Of a stretch of 64,000 nucleotides of DNA, positions 9,328-18,037 are shown in pieces. The stretch covers positions 186,001-250,000 of the forward strand of contig JAHBVY010000005.1 of assembly GCA_019637265.1 (NCBI GenBank), in the 5' to 3' direction. Positions within the stretch are counted from its first letter, which is position 1. Every line of letters starts with the position of its first letter. The translations under genes were made by a program, and so were the position numbers. The DNA comes from Polyangiaceae bacterium. Its GTDB lineage: Bacteria; Myxococcota_A; Polyangia; Polyangiales; Polyangiaceae. The notes beneath the pieces were generated by a model that saw only the letters and a program-made list of their open reading frames with translations, did no database searches and had not been told where the DNA came from.

Positions 9328-10524
9328 ATGACGCACGCGCGGTACGCCGTGGTGATGGCCGGGGGGAGCGGCACCCGGTTCTGGCCTGCCTCCAGGCGCC
9401 ACACCCCGAAGCAGCTGCTCCGCATCGCCCCCGGCAGCAGCGAGAGCTTGATTGAAGCCACGGTGCGGCGGCTCGCGCCGCTGTGCCCGCGCGAGCACCT
9501 GCTGATCGCCACCGGGGAGCACCTGATGGCCGCGACGCGCGCGGCGCTGCCCCAGCTGCCCCCGGAGTGTTTCCTCGGGGAACCGGAGGCGCGCAACACC
9601 GCGCCGTGCATCGGCTGGGCGGCGGCGCTGATCGCCGCGCGTGATCCAGAGGCCGTGGTGATGGTGGTGCCGAGCGACCAGCACGTGACCGATGAGCCGG
9701 CCTTCCAACGGGCGCTGAGCCGCGCCGTGGCCTCCGCGGCGTCCGGCGTGATCACCACCATCGGCGTCCAGCCGAGCCGCCCGGAGACGGGCTACGGCTA
9801 CATCGAGCTGGGCCCGGAGGTGGAGGGGCTGACTGAAGTGAGCCTGACTGACCATGAAGGCGCGGCCGCGGGTGTCGCTGAAGTGAGCTTGGGTGACCAT
9901 GAGAGCGCGCCCCGCGCGGCGCCGGTGCACCGCGTCGCGCGCTTCGTCGAGAAGCCGGATCGGAGCACCGCCGAGGGCTACCTCGCGAGCGGCCGCTACG
10001 TGTGGAACGCCGGCATGTTCATCTTCCGCGCGGGGGACATGGTGGCCGAGCTGCGGCGCCACCTGCCGGAGCTCAGCCAGGGCCTCGAGCGCTTGGCCGC
10101 CGCGCGCGGCTCACGCGAAGAAGCCGCGATCGCGCGGGAGGTGTTCGCCGCGGCGCCGTCGATCAGCATCGACTACGGGGTGATGGAGCGCGCCGAGCGG
10201 CTCCACGTGGTGCCCGCGGCGTTCGGCTGGAGCGACTTGGGCAGCTGGGAGTCGAGCTGGGAGCTGGGGGCGCGAGACAGCGCCGGGAACGTGGCGCCGG
10301 CCAGCGCGGCGTTCGTGGACGCCGAGCGGAACCTGGTGTGCGATCTGCGCAGCGACGCAGCCGCACAGAAGGGCAGCCCGAGGGTGGTGGCGCTGGTCGG
10401 CGTGAATGACCTGTGCGTGGTGCAGACCGACGACGCGCTGCTCGTCATCCCGCGCGAGCGCGCGCAGGATGTTCGTCAAGTGGTCGAGCTATTGAAGCAG
10501 CGCGGCCGCGCGGACCTGCTGTGA
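9328..10524 (+). CDS. manC: Mannose-1-phosphate guanylyltransferase
   Basis: Makes GDP-mannose from mannose-1-phosphate and GTP, a precursor of surface polysaccharide and glycans. 398 residues from the ATG at 9328 (MTHARYAVVMAGG); an in-frame upstream start at 9262 adds unconserved residues. The nucleotide-binding signature is AGGSGTRFWPASR with PKQLL. VVPSDQHV, FVEKPD and YVWNAGMFIF follow. It is the nucleotidyltransferase-only form, without the phosphomannose isomerase half. Residues about 168-197 are an insertion holding two imperfect copies of EVSLTDHEG/EVSLGDHES, 15 residues apart, between GPEVEG and RVARFVEKPD; the DNA is a repeat with the CTGACTGA core. Confidence 0.9.
   Translation: MTHARYAVVMAGGSGTRFWPASRRHTPKQLLRIAPGSSESLIEATVRRLAPLCPREHLLIATGEHLMAATRAALPQLPPECFLGEPEARNTAPCIGWAAALIAARDPEAVVMVVPSDQHVTDEPAFQRALSRAVASAASGVITTIGVQPSRPETGYGYIELGPEVEGLTEVSLTDHEGAAAGVAEVSLGDHESAPRAAPVHRVARFVEKPDRSTAEGYLASGRYVWNAGMFIFRAGDMVAELRRHLPELSQGLERLAAARGSREEAAIAREVFAAAPSISIDYGVMERAERLHVVPAAFGWSDLGSWESSWELGARDSAGNVAPASAAFVDAERNLVCDLRSDAAAQKGSPRVVALVGVNDLCVVQTDDALLVIPRERAQDVRQVVELLKQRGRADLL
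9832..9915 (+). repeat. In-frame tandem repeat inside manC
   Basis: Two diverged copies of a unit reading GCTGAAGTGAGCYTGRSTGA then CCATGARRGCGCG, 45 nt apart, so the reading frame is preserved. The unit includes CTGACTGA, which also recurs in intergenic repeats near 46490 and 50770. Confidence 0.7.
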
Positions 10525-10625
10525 GCCGCGCGGAGCCCTCGCCAAACCGACTCAGCGCGTAGCGACGTCATTGTCAGGCACACTGACTCACGCTCGCCCT
10601 CGGCGAACGGCGGCGCTGTGGAGCG

Positions 10626-11471
10626 CTACTCCCCGCCGAACATCAGCGTGAGGCTGGCTCCACCGCTGAAGTAACCCACCGCGCCCTCCTGCTTGGCGTC
10701 CACCACCCTCGGCATCTGCCCGCCAGCGACCAGGATGGCGAACCGGAGCCCATGGAACAGGCTGTCCGAGATGCGAACCGCGTCCAGGCTGAGACCCGCG
10801 AACAGCGTCGGGTAGATCCCCGAGACGGACGCGCGCGCGTTCGCGACGTCCTCACCGCAGTCCACGCCATACCCGTCCTGCCCCTTGCAATACTTCCCGC
10901 TGGCGTCCAAGCCGAGCAAGGCGAACCCACCTTGCAGGTGTAACTCCACGTACTCGCTCTTCGGTGTGACGCGGAAATCAGCCCCGATCTCGCCCCCGAA
11001 CCGCCACGCCTCGAGGGATGCGCCTCCCCCCTCATCGCTCACCATCATGCCGTGCGCCACCCCACCCACCGAGACGCGCTCCTCGTCGTCCAGCGACGTG
11101 CGATAGCGCAACATGGGCTCGGCATAGGGGCTGCCATCCGTGATGACGCGCCCACCGATGCCGAGCCCCGGCACCCCGACCAGCTCGTTCGGATCGAACA
11201 TCAACGCGAGCTGTCCAATCGGGCTGCTCGTTGGCTTCTCCTCCACCGCCGAGCTCAGGTAGTAGCCGGGCATCACCGCCGCCTGTGCCTCCACCCGTGG
11301 CCGCGCCTCCAGCATGACGGACTGACCGCTGACGGTCGGCATCGGCCCCAGGGTGGTGCACCCCGCGCCGAACGTGAGCGCCAAGAGACCAAGCCGGAAG
11401 CCGGTGACGCGTAGCGGCCCTGCTCCGTCGGTGTGCTGTGCGCCCGTCTCTGTGATCCGAGTTCGTGTCAT
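10626..11471 (-). CDS. Putative lipoprotein, possibly outer-membrane associated
   Basis: 281 residues. A hydrophobic stretch GLLALTFGAGC ends in a lipobox with Cys38, so it should be a lipid-anchored envelope protein; the 25-residue leader before the hydrophobic core is unusually long and the true start may lie further in. The mature part is rich in Gly, Ser and beta-prone segments with alternating hydrophobic residues, ending GYFSGGASLTLMFGGE, as in small outer-membrane barrels. I do not recognise a named family. It follows the DUF962 gene on the same strand after 32 nt and may be co-transcribed. Confidence 0.7.
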   Translation of the reverse strand: MTRTRITETGAQHTDGAGPLRVTGFRLGLLALTFGAGCTTLGPMPTVSGQSVMLEARPRVEAQAAVMPGYYLSSAVEEKPTSSPIGQLALMFDPNELVGVPGLGIGGRVITDGSPYAEPMLRYRTSLDDEERVSVGGVAHGMMVSDEGGGASLEAWRFGGEIGADFRVTPKSEYVELHLQGGFALLGLDASGKYCKGQDGYGVDCGEDVANARASVSGIYPTLFAGLSLDAVRISDSLFHGLRFAILVAGGQMPRVVDAKQEGAVGYFSGGASLTLMFGGE

Positions 11472-11503
11472 CCCTGTCTCCCTCCAGACAGCTCGGATAC
11501 CGG

Positions 11504-11908
11504 TCAGTGAAGCGTACCGTCCGTCGCCATGTTGGTGACGATCGGCTCCTCATCCACCGGGGCCGCGTCGAGGTCGGCGTCCAGCGCCAAGACGCGCTCC
11601 ACCTCGGCGTCCATGGTGCCGCGCAGCATCTTGTTGAACATCACGAAGTCGGCGGCGAGGCTGTACAGCGGGTACTTGAAGGTGGCCGGGCGGTTCTTTT
11701 CAATGCGGAAATGGCTGAACCAGGCGGGGCCATAGCCGGCGACGGGCGCCAGCGCGAGCAGCAGCCCGCGCCCCGTGACGAGGCCGGTGGCCGCGAGGCC
11801 GAGCGCCAACCCGGTGCCGATGAAGTGCAGCTTGCGGGTGCGCTTGTTCTGATGCTCGCGCACGTAGTAGGGCCAAAACTCTGCAAAGCTCTGATAGCGG
11901 TCCGACAT
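11504..11908 (-). CDS. DUF962 / Mpo1-like membrane protein
   Basis: 134 residues. The family pattern is clear: FAEFWPYYVREHQNKRTRKL, then LHFIGTGLAL, GYGPAWFSHFRIEKNRPATF and KYPLYSLAADFVMF. The yeast relative Mpo1 is an iron-dependent dioxygenase of 2-hydroxy fatty acids; the conserved His residues (in REHQNK, LHFIGT and SHF) are present, so a related lipid oxidation role is possible but not shown for bacteria. Two or three short membrane segments are seen. It sits 37 nt after a TlpA-like gene on the same strand. Confidence 0.85.
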   Translation of the reverse strand: MSDRYQSFAEFWPYYVREHQNKRTRKLHFIGTGLALGLAATGLVTGRGLLLALAPVAGYGPAWFSHFRIEKNRPATFKYPLYSLAADFVMFNKMLRGTMDAEVERVLALDADLDAAPVDEEPIVTNMATDGTLH

Positions 11909-11945
11909 CGGCCACAGGGTAGAGCCAGCGTGAGCCGCTCGCCAG

Positions 11946-12512
11946 CTAAAGCAGCCGATCGATCGCGGCCTTCAGCTCTTCTTGGCCGAGCACCCGCGCG
12001 CGGAACAGGCGGATGTTGCCCTCCGCGTCGAGCAGGATGATCGTCGGGAGGCTCGTCACCTGGAAGGCGCGGGCCACGCTCCCATCGCCGTCATACACCG
12101 ATGGGTAGCTCAGCTTGGTCTCCATCGCAAAGGCGCGAGCGGCCGCCTCTTCATCCCCCGTGTCCACGCCGAGCACGTGGATCCGCTCGCCGTAGTGGCG
12201 CGACACCGCGTCGACGATCGGCGCCTGCGCGCGACACGGCATGCACCAGCTCGCCCAAAAATCGAGCAGCACCGGCTTGCCTCGCAGGTGACTGAGGCGT
12301 TGGCGCGCTCCGGGCTCCCCCTGGTGGATCACGTCGAGCGCGAAGTCGGGCGCTGGGGTGTCGAGCCGGGCGCGCTCCGGATCGAAGCGGGGCAGGATGA
12401 CCCAACCGAACACCAGCGCCGCCACCAACACCAGGCCCGCGGTGATGTAAGCCTGCTTCGCGTTCTGAGCCTGACTCCGCGCGGATGTCGAAGGTGGCAA
12501 GGTGCTCGCCAT
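11946..12512 (-). CDS. Membrane-anchored TlpA/ResA-type thioredoxin-like protein
   Basis: 188 residues with one N-terminal membrane segment (about 22-40, AYITAGLVLVAALVFGW) and a periplasmic thioredoxin fold. The redox motif is WCMPC (C90, C93) within LLDFWASWCMPCRAQAP, and the cis-proline is in TSLPTIILLD. The GxxxPxF-like start APDFALDVIHQGEPG and the central insert typical of the AhpC/TSA-Redoxin group are present. Such proteins reduce disulfides outside the membrane, often for cytochrome c or envelope protein maturation. No cytochrome gene is adjacent, so its partner is unknown. Confidence 0.88.
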   Translation of the reverse strand: MASTLPPSTSARSQAQNAKQAYITAGLVLVAALVFGWVILPRFDPERARLDTPAPDFALDVIHQGEPGARQRLSHLRGKPVLLDFWASWCMPCRAQAPIVDAVSRHYGERIHVLGVDTGDEEAAARAFAMETKLSYPSVYDGDGSVARAFQVTSLPTIILLDAEGNIRLFRARVLGQEELKAAIDRLL

Positions 12513-12596
12513 GCAGTGGCTCTAGCCGAAGCAGCCCGAGCGACAAGCGAGAAACTCCCGATGGGTGTTAGGCGCTGGCGTTCGAGGCCTCCAAGG

Positions 12597-12622
12597 CGCG
12601 GTGCCGTCCAACCCCAAACCCC
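12597..12622 (-). repeat. G/T-rich module, GGTTGGACGGCACCGC subtype
   Basis: On the minus strand it reads CGGGGTTTGGGGTTGGACGG then CACCGC. The same GGTTGGACGGCACCGC part is found at 36183 and 46404, and with one change at 49770. It lies downstream of the kinase gene in that gene's direction. Confidence 0.6.
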
Positions 12623-12702
12623 GACCCTTCATCCACCAGAACCGTCGCGCGCTTCTGAGACGAGGCGACAGGGGCTCACATCTGTTGAACTTGCGCGCGT
12701 GA

Positions 12703-14349
12703 TCACGCGGGCGACGTGGCGCTGGTCGGCAGCTTGACGCGCAGCCGCGCGCCGCCGAGCGGGCTGCTCCCAGCGGTGATGGTGCCCCCGTGCTCCACGA
12801 TGATCTTCTTGACGATGGCGAGGCCGAGGCCGGTGCCGTCAGGCTTGCTGGTGAAATAAGGGTCGAACACCTTGAGGCGATCCTCCTCGGCGATGCCGGG
12901 GCCATCGTCGTCCACGTCGATCACCCAATGACTCCCCTGGCGCGTCACCCGGACCTCCACGCGCGGGGGCGCACCATCAGCGCGACCTCGACCCGCCTGC
13001 GCCGCGTTCTCCACCAGGTTCAGCAGCGCGCGCTTCAGCATGTCGCGATCGAGCCGCGCGGGCAGCGGCCCTGGGGGCAAATCGAGCTCGAAGCCGAGAT
13101 CGACGCCGGGCGCCATGGCCACCTGTGGCTGAGCACCAGAAGGCTCGGAGCCTGACGGCTGAGCAGCTGAGGACACCGAGCCTGACGGCTGAGCAGATGA
13201 AGACACCGACCCTGACGGCTGAGCGCCTGAGGTCAGGGCATCGTACGAAGGCCGCGCGCCGCGCGCCTGGAGCTCCTGTAAGAACTCACCGAGATCCTCC
13301 GGCTTCAGCTCGGCCTCGGGGAGCCGCGCGAAATTCGAGAACTCGCCCACCAGGCGCCGCAGCGTCCCCACCTCGTCCTCGACGATCTCCAGGGTGGTGT
13401 CCAGCATGCGCTGGTAGCTCGGATCATCCCCCGGGTAGCGGCGGTGGACCTCCTGCACCGCCAGCTGGATCGGCGTGAGGGGGTTCTTGATCTCGTGCGC
13501 GAGGCGCCGCGCCATCTCCTGCCAGGCGCCGATCCGCTGGAGGAACTCGATGCGCGCGCGGCTAGCCTCCACCTCCCCCAGCATGCGGTTGAAGGCGACC
13601 GCCAAGTCGGTGATCTCGTCGCGCCCCGTCTCGGGCACCCGCACGTCCAGGTTGCCGGCGCCCACCTCGGCCGTCGCCTCCGCTAGCTTACCAATCCGCG
13701 TGGAAACTCCGCGCGCCAAGCTGGTGCCGACGCCGATCGCCATCAAGATGGTCAGCCCGAGCAGCGCCGCGAAGGCGTAGAGCCGCCCGGAGTCGTCCTC
13801 CTCACGGCGACGCTCCACCGCGCGGTAAACGTCGAGGAACAGGCTCAGCTGATCGCGCTCCTGGAAGCGCTGCGCGTCGGTGGCGAACACCGCCACCAAG
13901 GCAGGCGCCGCCTCACCCGACGCGAGCGGCACCCGCACCTCGAGGTCGAGCTCCTTCTCTTCGTCGAGCTCCTCGCTGCGGCGCTCCTCCGCCAGCACCT
14001 CACCGTTCGCGTCTTCAACAATCAAACTGACTAAATCGGTCTCGGCGTGGAACAGCTGGGAGAGCCGCGCCTCGAGCGCCGCTTGGTCACCTCGGCTGAG
14101 CGCCTGGTTCAGCGTCACGTCCCCCGCCATCGCCGCCGCGGAGACGCGCATCCGCGCCTTCACCGCCCGCGCCAGGTCTTGGTAGACGTCCAGCGCGTCG
14201 TCCAGCCGGGTGCCGACCTCCGGGGTGTAAAACCGCGCCGAGGTCTCACGCACCACCCACTCCCCCATCGCGATCGCGGCGACGAGTGGGATGAGCGCGG
14301 TGAGGACGATGGCCAGGGCCAAGCGCCGCTGGATGCGTCCAACTGCCAT
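12703..14349 (-). CDS. Orphan NtrY-like sensor histidine kinase
   Basis: Membrane sensor kinase, 548 residues from the ATG at 14347-14349 ([16 protein letters not shown]); a longer open frame to 14517 has no conserved sequence. Membrane helices at about 9-29 and 189-211 enclose a periplasmic sensor region; a HAMP domain follows (about 210-262). The H-box is [15 protein letters not shown] with H285, as in NtrY-type kinases. The ATP-binding domain has [10 protein letters not shown] (N box), DDDGPGI and [12 protein letters not shown]. Between the two, residues 373-408 are a repeated linker with AQPSGSVSS units, absent from the family. No response regulator is adjacent, so its partner is elsewhere. 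Confidence 0.92.
   Translation of the reverse strand: MAVGRIQRRLALAIVLTALIPLVAAIAMGEWVVRETSARFYTPEVGTRLDDALDVYQDLARAVKARMRVSAAAMAGDVTLNQALSRGDQAALEARLSQLFHAETDLVSLIVEDANGEVLAEERRSEELDEEKELDLEVRVPLASGEAAPALVAVFATDAQRFQERDQLSLFLDVYRAVERRREEDDSGRLYAFAALLGLTILMAIGVGTSLARGVSTRIGKLAEATAEVGAGNLDVRVPETGRDEITDLAVAFNRMLGEVEASRARIEFLQRIGAWQEMARRLAHEIKNPLTPIQLAVQEVHRRYPGDDPSYQRMLDTTLEIVEDEVGTLRRLVGEFSNFARLPEAELKPEDLGEFLQELQARGARPSYDALTSGAQPSGSVSSSAQPSGSVSSAAQPSGSEPSGAQPQVAMAPGVDLGFELDLPPGPLPARLDRDMLKRALLNLVENAAQAGRGRADGAPPRVEVRVTRQGSHWVIDVDDDGPGIAEEDRLKVFDPYFTSKPDGTGLGLAIVKKIIVEHGGTITAGSSPLGGARLRVKLPTSATSPA
13126..13233 (-). repeat. 30-nt tandem repeat inside the kinase gene
   Basis: About three and a half copies of a 30-nt unit containing CCTGACGGCTGAGC, each encoding ten residues of the type [10 protein letters not shown]. 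It lies exactly between the dimerisation and ATP-binding domains, where an extra flexible linker would be tolerated. Confidence 0.85.
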
Positions 14350-14552
14350 GCTGAGATTGTCGGCCGAGTCGCGCGACCGCGCCAGCGGCCTCGCGGCGAA
14401 ACCCGAGCGCGAGGGCCCCGGGAAAAGCGCGACGCGTTGAAGTAGAGTCTCGGCATGTCCGCGCGGCGAGAGCTCGCACCCACCCGGCACCACCCCGGCG
14501 ACTCGAGCGCGCGACACGACGCAGGCCCGCGTGAAGCCGAGCGAGGTGAGCC

Positions 14553-15971
14553 GTGGAGGGTCCCGTGGGGAGCGCCCTCGTGAGCGCCGAGCGCCGCGTG
14601 ACCTGGCTGCTCCGTGGGCTGCCGGTGCTCGCCGTGTTGGCGGTGGGCTTCGCGCTGCTCGTGGTGGGCGGCGAGCGCGCTTACGTGGCGGCGCGGCTGT
14701 TCGGCGGGCCGATGGAAGACGCCGCGAGCTACCACGTCCGCCTGGCGGTGGCCGAGCACGCGCGCGGTGAGGAGCGCCCTCGGGAGCTGCCGGTGCGGGT
14801 GACCGCGACCACCGACGCGGGCCAGGTCGCCGAGGTCGACGCCGTGACCGACGCCTTGGGACACGCGGAGATCGAGCTCCGCTTCGAGGCCCCCACCACC
14901 GGGCCGCTCGCGGTGCGCGTGGAGGTGGCGGAAGATCAGCCGGGGCTCTCGCGTGGCCACCCGCTCGCGGCGGGGCGCGTCCACGCGACGCTCGCGGCGT
15001 GGCAGGCGGGGCTCCGGCGCGGCGCCACCTGGAGCGGGCAGAGCCGTGGGGAGCTCGCGCTGCGCGTCGCGCCAGGGCGTGGGGCGTTCGCGGTGCCCTT
15101 CCGCGACACGCTGTGGATCGAGGTGACCCGCGGCGACCGACCCGTCGCGGGCAGCCACGTGGAGGTGCGGCTCACCGGCGCGACCCTCGCCATCGATGGT
15201 GAGGAGGGCGGACGTTCTCGGCAGCTGATGAGCGACGAGCGCGGCCTCGCGTCGACCGAGCTGATCGCCGACGCGCACACCATCCTGGTGGACGTGAGCG
15301 CGCGCCTGGAACAACCCGAGGGGGAGGCGCTCACGGGCTCGATCAGCGCGACGCTCCCGGTCGTCCCCGGCGCGATCGATCTGCGCCCTGGCCTGAACGA
15401 CAGCCTGGTGCTCACCTCCCCCGTGGAGCGCGAGCACGCGTTCGTCGCCTGGATCGACGAGCGCAGGCGCTGGGGCGGCGCCAGCGTACCGCTCACCCCC
15501 TCCCCCGATGGCCTGTGGCGTGGGGCGCTCACCTTACCATCACGCGCGGAGGGCCAGCCGCCTGGGTGGCTGCTCACCTCGAGCTCACCCGAGCTCCAAG
15601 GCGGAGGCAGCGTCGGCTGGCCGCTGGACGATCCGAGCGCGGGCCCGCTGCCCACGCTGGGCGCCGCCGAGCTCGCCTTGCTCGACGGCTTCCCCGAGGC
15701 GCGCGCCCGCGCGGAGGTGCGGGTGCGCCGCGCGCGCTGGATCGCGGCGGGGATCGCGCTGGTCTCGGGGCTGATCGTCATCGCGTTGATGGTGGAGCAG
15801 AGCCGGCGGTCGGCGGCGCGCTTCAATGAGCACCTGAAGGAGCAAGCCAGCGCCGAGGCTCAGGCGAGCCTCGAGGTGGCGCCGATCGGGCTCAGCCTGA
15901 TCATCGCGGCGCTCTGCATCGGGCTCGGCTTCTTGCTGCTCGGCCTGCTCGTGCTTTACCGAGGCGCGTGA
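14553..15971 (+). CDS. Envelope protein with Ig-like repeats and three membrane segments
   Basis: 472 residues, GTG start. One membrane helix at about 19-40, a large extracytoplasmic region (about 50-390) with two or three beta-rich, Ig/carboxypeptidase-regulatory-like segments (for example PVAGSHVEVRLTGATLAIDG and SDERGLASTELIADAH), then two helices near 399-419 and 442-470. I recognise no named family. It starts 204 nt from the divergent kinase gene, and its TGA overlaps the next gene's ATG (TGATG at 15969), so the two are translationally coupled. A role in the envelope is inferred only from topology. Confidence 0.75.
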   Translation: MEGPVGSALVSAERRVTWLLRGLPVLAVLAVGFALLVVGGERAYVAARLFGGPMEDAASYHVRLAVAEHARGEERPRELPVRVTATTDAGQVAEVDAVTDALGHAEIELRFEAPTTGPLAVRVEVAEDQPGLSRGHPLAAGRVHATLAAWQAGLRRGATWSGQSRGELALRVAPGRGAFAVPFRDTLWIEVTRGDRPVAGSHVEVRLTGATLAIDGEEGGRSRQLMSDERGLASTELIADAHTILVDVSARLEQPEGEALTGSISATLPVVPGAIDLRPGLNDSLVLTSPVEREHAFVAWIDERRRWGGASVPLTPSPDGLWRGALTLPSRAEGQPPGWLLTSSSPELQGGGSVGWPLDDPSAGPLPTLGAAELALLDGFPEARARAEVRVRRARWIAAGIALVSGLIVIALMVEQSRRSAARFNEHLKEQASAEAQASLEVAPIGLSLIIAALCIGLGFLLLGLLVLYRGA

Positions 15972-16993
15972 TGCAGCCCTCCGTCCTCACGCGCGCCATG
16001 GTCTTCGCCTCGGGCCTCGTCGCCTGCGCGCCCGCCGCCGCGCCGGTCCGCGCGGAGCCGCCGCGCTCGGAGCAAGCTGGTAAGCCTGCCGCACCAGAGG
16101 CGCTCGCCATCGACGGCAACCAGCCGCACCGCATCCTCAAGGCCTGGGAGGTGAACGCAGGTGGGCGCGGGGTGGCGGTCGCCGTCGCGCGCAGCGCGGG
16201 GCGAGTGGCCGCGGCGGTGGCTGACAGCCCGGTGAAGCTCTACGACGCGCGCACGGGCAAGGGCCTCGGGGTGTCGGCGAGCTGCACGGACGTGCTGCGC
16301 TCGGGGGTGTACCTGGCGGCGTCGAGGCTCATCGTCGCCTGCGGCTCGCGCGTGGAGCAGTACCAGCTGAGCGGCTTGAAGGAGCTGAGTCGGCTGGAGT
16401 TCGAGCCAGAGCAGCGCGCCGTCGCCGCCACCCTGAGCTGGCCTTGGCTCGCGCTGGGGCACCGCGACGGCGTGCTACGGGTGTACGACTTGGTCGGCGG
16501 CGGGGTGCGCGAGATCGAGGTCCCGGGGCCACCCATCGACGTCAAGAGCCTGGCCTTGAGCCGCGACGGCGAGCGGCTCGCGGTCGCTTGGGTGCAGGGG
16601 TCGATTTGGTGGTGGACCATCGACACCCCAGAGCAGCCCAACCGGCTAGCTCGCTATGAGAACGAGAGCGACGCCCTGGCCTTCGATCGCAGCGGGCGCC
16701 TGCTGGCGGAGGAGGGAGAAGCGCAGATCACGCGGGTGTGGGGGCTCGACGACGCGAAGCCCACGAGCGAGCGACGTCACGGCGCGTGGATCAAGAGCCT
16801 GTGGTTCACGCGCCGCGGTGACTGGCTGGTCCGCGGGGGCTCCCACGGGGTGGACTTGGTGGAGCTGGCTGGCGAGGGCACGCTCAGCCTCGCGAACGGC
16901 TTGGTGGAGGACGTGGCCCTGGATGAGGACGGCACCAGCCTCGCGGCGGTAGACCGAGAGGGCAACCTCCGGCTATGGGTAGGGCGACCTTGA
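15971..16993 (+). CDS. Beta-propeller (WD40/YVTN-like) lipoprotein
   Basis: 340 residues from the ATG at 15971. The N-terminus has a hydrophobic segment ending ASGLVAC, a plausible lipobox, so it is probably a lipoprotein. The mature part shows five or six propeller-like blades with GxxxAVAVxxxGxxVAxA patterns, for example SLALSRDGERLAVAWVQGS, SDALAFDRSGRLLAEEGEAQ and DVALDEDGTSLAAVDREGN. Such propellers serve as protein interaction platforms; no substrate can be named. It is coupled to the membrane protein upstream and its end overlaps the beginning of the open frame of the next gene. Confidence 0.75.
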   Translation: MQPSVLTRAMVFASGLVACAPAAAPVRAEPPRSEQAGKPAAPEALAIDGNQPHRILKAWEVNAGGRGVAVAVARSAGRVAAAVADSPVKLYDARTGKGLGVSASCTDVLRSGVYLAASRLIVACGSRVEQYQLSGLKELSRLEFEPEQRAVAATLSWPWLALGHRDGVLRVYDLVGGGVREIEVPGPPIDVKSLALSRDGERLAVAWVQGSIWWWTIDTPEQPNRLARYENESDALAFDRSGRLLAEEGEAQITRVWGLDDAKPTSERRHGAWIKSLWFTRRGDWLVRGGSHGVDLVELAGEGTLSLANGLVEDVALDEDGTSLAAVDREGNLRLWVGRP

Positions 16994-17037
16994 CGTGGCG
17001 ATCGCCCGCGACGCCGCGCCCCACGAAGACAGCCCTT

Positions 17038-17829
17038 ATGACCGATACGCCCAAGAGCTCCAGCACCACGAGTCGCCGTGAGCGCCGCGCCGCGGAGAGC
17101 CGCAAGAAGACGGAGAAGAACGACGCCCAGGAGCCCAAGCGGCGCGTCGCGCGCGAGCGGCGCTTCACGGTGCCCGAGCTCAGCACCACCCCGCTCGCCT
17201 TGGCAGGCGGCGCGCTGGGTGCGCTCGCGCTGGGTGTGGGTGTGTACGGCCAGTGGATCCGCGACGAGCCCCTGAGCTACGCCCTGTACCTGATGGCCGG
17301 TGGCGGCGCGGCGCTCGGGGCCGCGCTCTGGCTCGGTGACGCGCCCGTCTACCCCGTGCGCGTGGGTGACGCGGGCGTCGCCGTCGAGCGCGGTGAGACG
17401 GCGCGGCTCTTGTGGTGCGACGTGGAGGAGCTCAGCGTCTCCGGGGGTGACTTGGTGCTGCGCGGAGCGGACCTGGTGCTGCGGGTGCCGATCAAGGCAC
17501 ACGGCGCCGCCGCCGCGCACATCCTCCGGGAGGCCGAGAAGAGGCGCCCGAAGCTGGTCAGGCTGACGAGCGATGAAGCCAACGAGGCGCGCCGCTGGCA
17601 GGGGGCGAAGCTGGGCGAAGCAGGCGCCAGCGCGCTACCGAAGCGAGCCCCCGTGGAGGCGATCCAAATCACGGGGCGCGCCTGCAAAGCGAGCCGCACG
17701 GCCATCACCTTGGAGGCGGACGCGCGGCTCTGCCAAAGCTGCAGCCAGGTGTACCATCGCCGCCACGTGCCGGCGGTGTGCGCCACCTGCAAGGAGCCCA
17801 TTCAGGGCCGCGGGCTGCGCCTGGAGTAG
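17038..17829 (+). CDS. Membrane protein with C-terminal zinc ribbon
   Basis: 263 residues from the ATG at 17038, chosen because the 21 upstream in-frame residues are unconserved in character. A charged, Lys/Arg/Glu-rich N-terminus (about 1-45) is followed by two membrane helices (TPLALAGGALGALALGVGVY and the segment beginning YALYLMAGGGAALG), a PH-like beta-rich cytoplasmic domain (PVRVGDAGVAVERGETARLL onward) and a C-terminal four-cysteine ribbon, CQSCSQVYHRRHVPAVCATC, with two CxxC pairs suited to zinc. Not recognised as a named family. It is the third gene of the envelope run beginning at 14553. Confidence 0.75.
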   Translation: MTDTPKSSSTTSRRERRAAESRKKTEKNDAQEPKRRVARERRFTVPELSTTPLALAGGALGALALGVGVYGQWIRDEPLSYALYLMAGGGAALGAALWLGDAPVYPVRVGDAGVAVERGETARLLWCDVEELSVSGGDLVLRGADLVLRVPIKAHGAAAAHILREAEKRRPKLVRLTSDEANEARRWQGAKLGEAGASALPKRAPVEAIQITGRACKASRTAITLEADARLCQSCSQVYHRRHVPAVCATCKEPIQGRGLRLE

Positions 17830-17856
17830 CGCTCGACGCGCGCGGCGACTCTCGTC

Positions 17857-17870
17857 CAACCCCCCGATCC
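17857..17870 (-). repeat. Short GGATCGGGGGGTTGG element
   Basis: On the minus strand it reads GGATCGGGGGGTTG, matching the first part of the 31-bp elements at 28400 and 30412. It sits 28 nt after the zinc-ribbon gene. Confidence 0.4.
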
Positions 17871-18037
17871 TGACGCCCATGAGCACGCGGCGCACGTGCA
17901 GCTGAGCCGGGCGGCTCACGTCAACGCGAGACCCCAACGCAGCGCCTGCGGGCGCCTCGATGGGTGCAGCGCCTCGCCAAGGCACGATGAAACGGAAGGG
18001 CGTGGACATCGCCGCGAGGCTTCCCTATCGGTAACCC

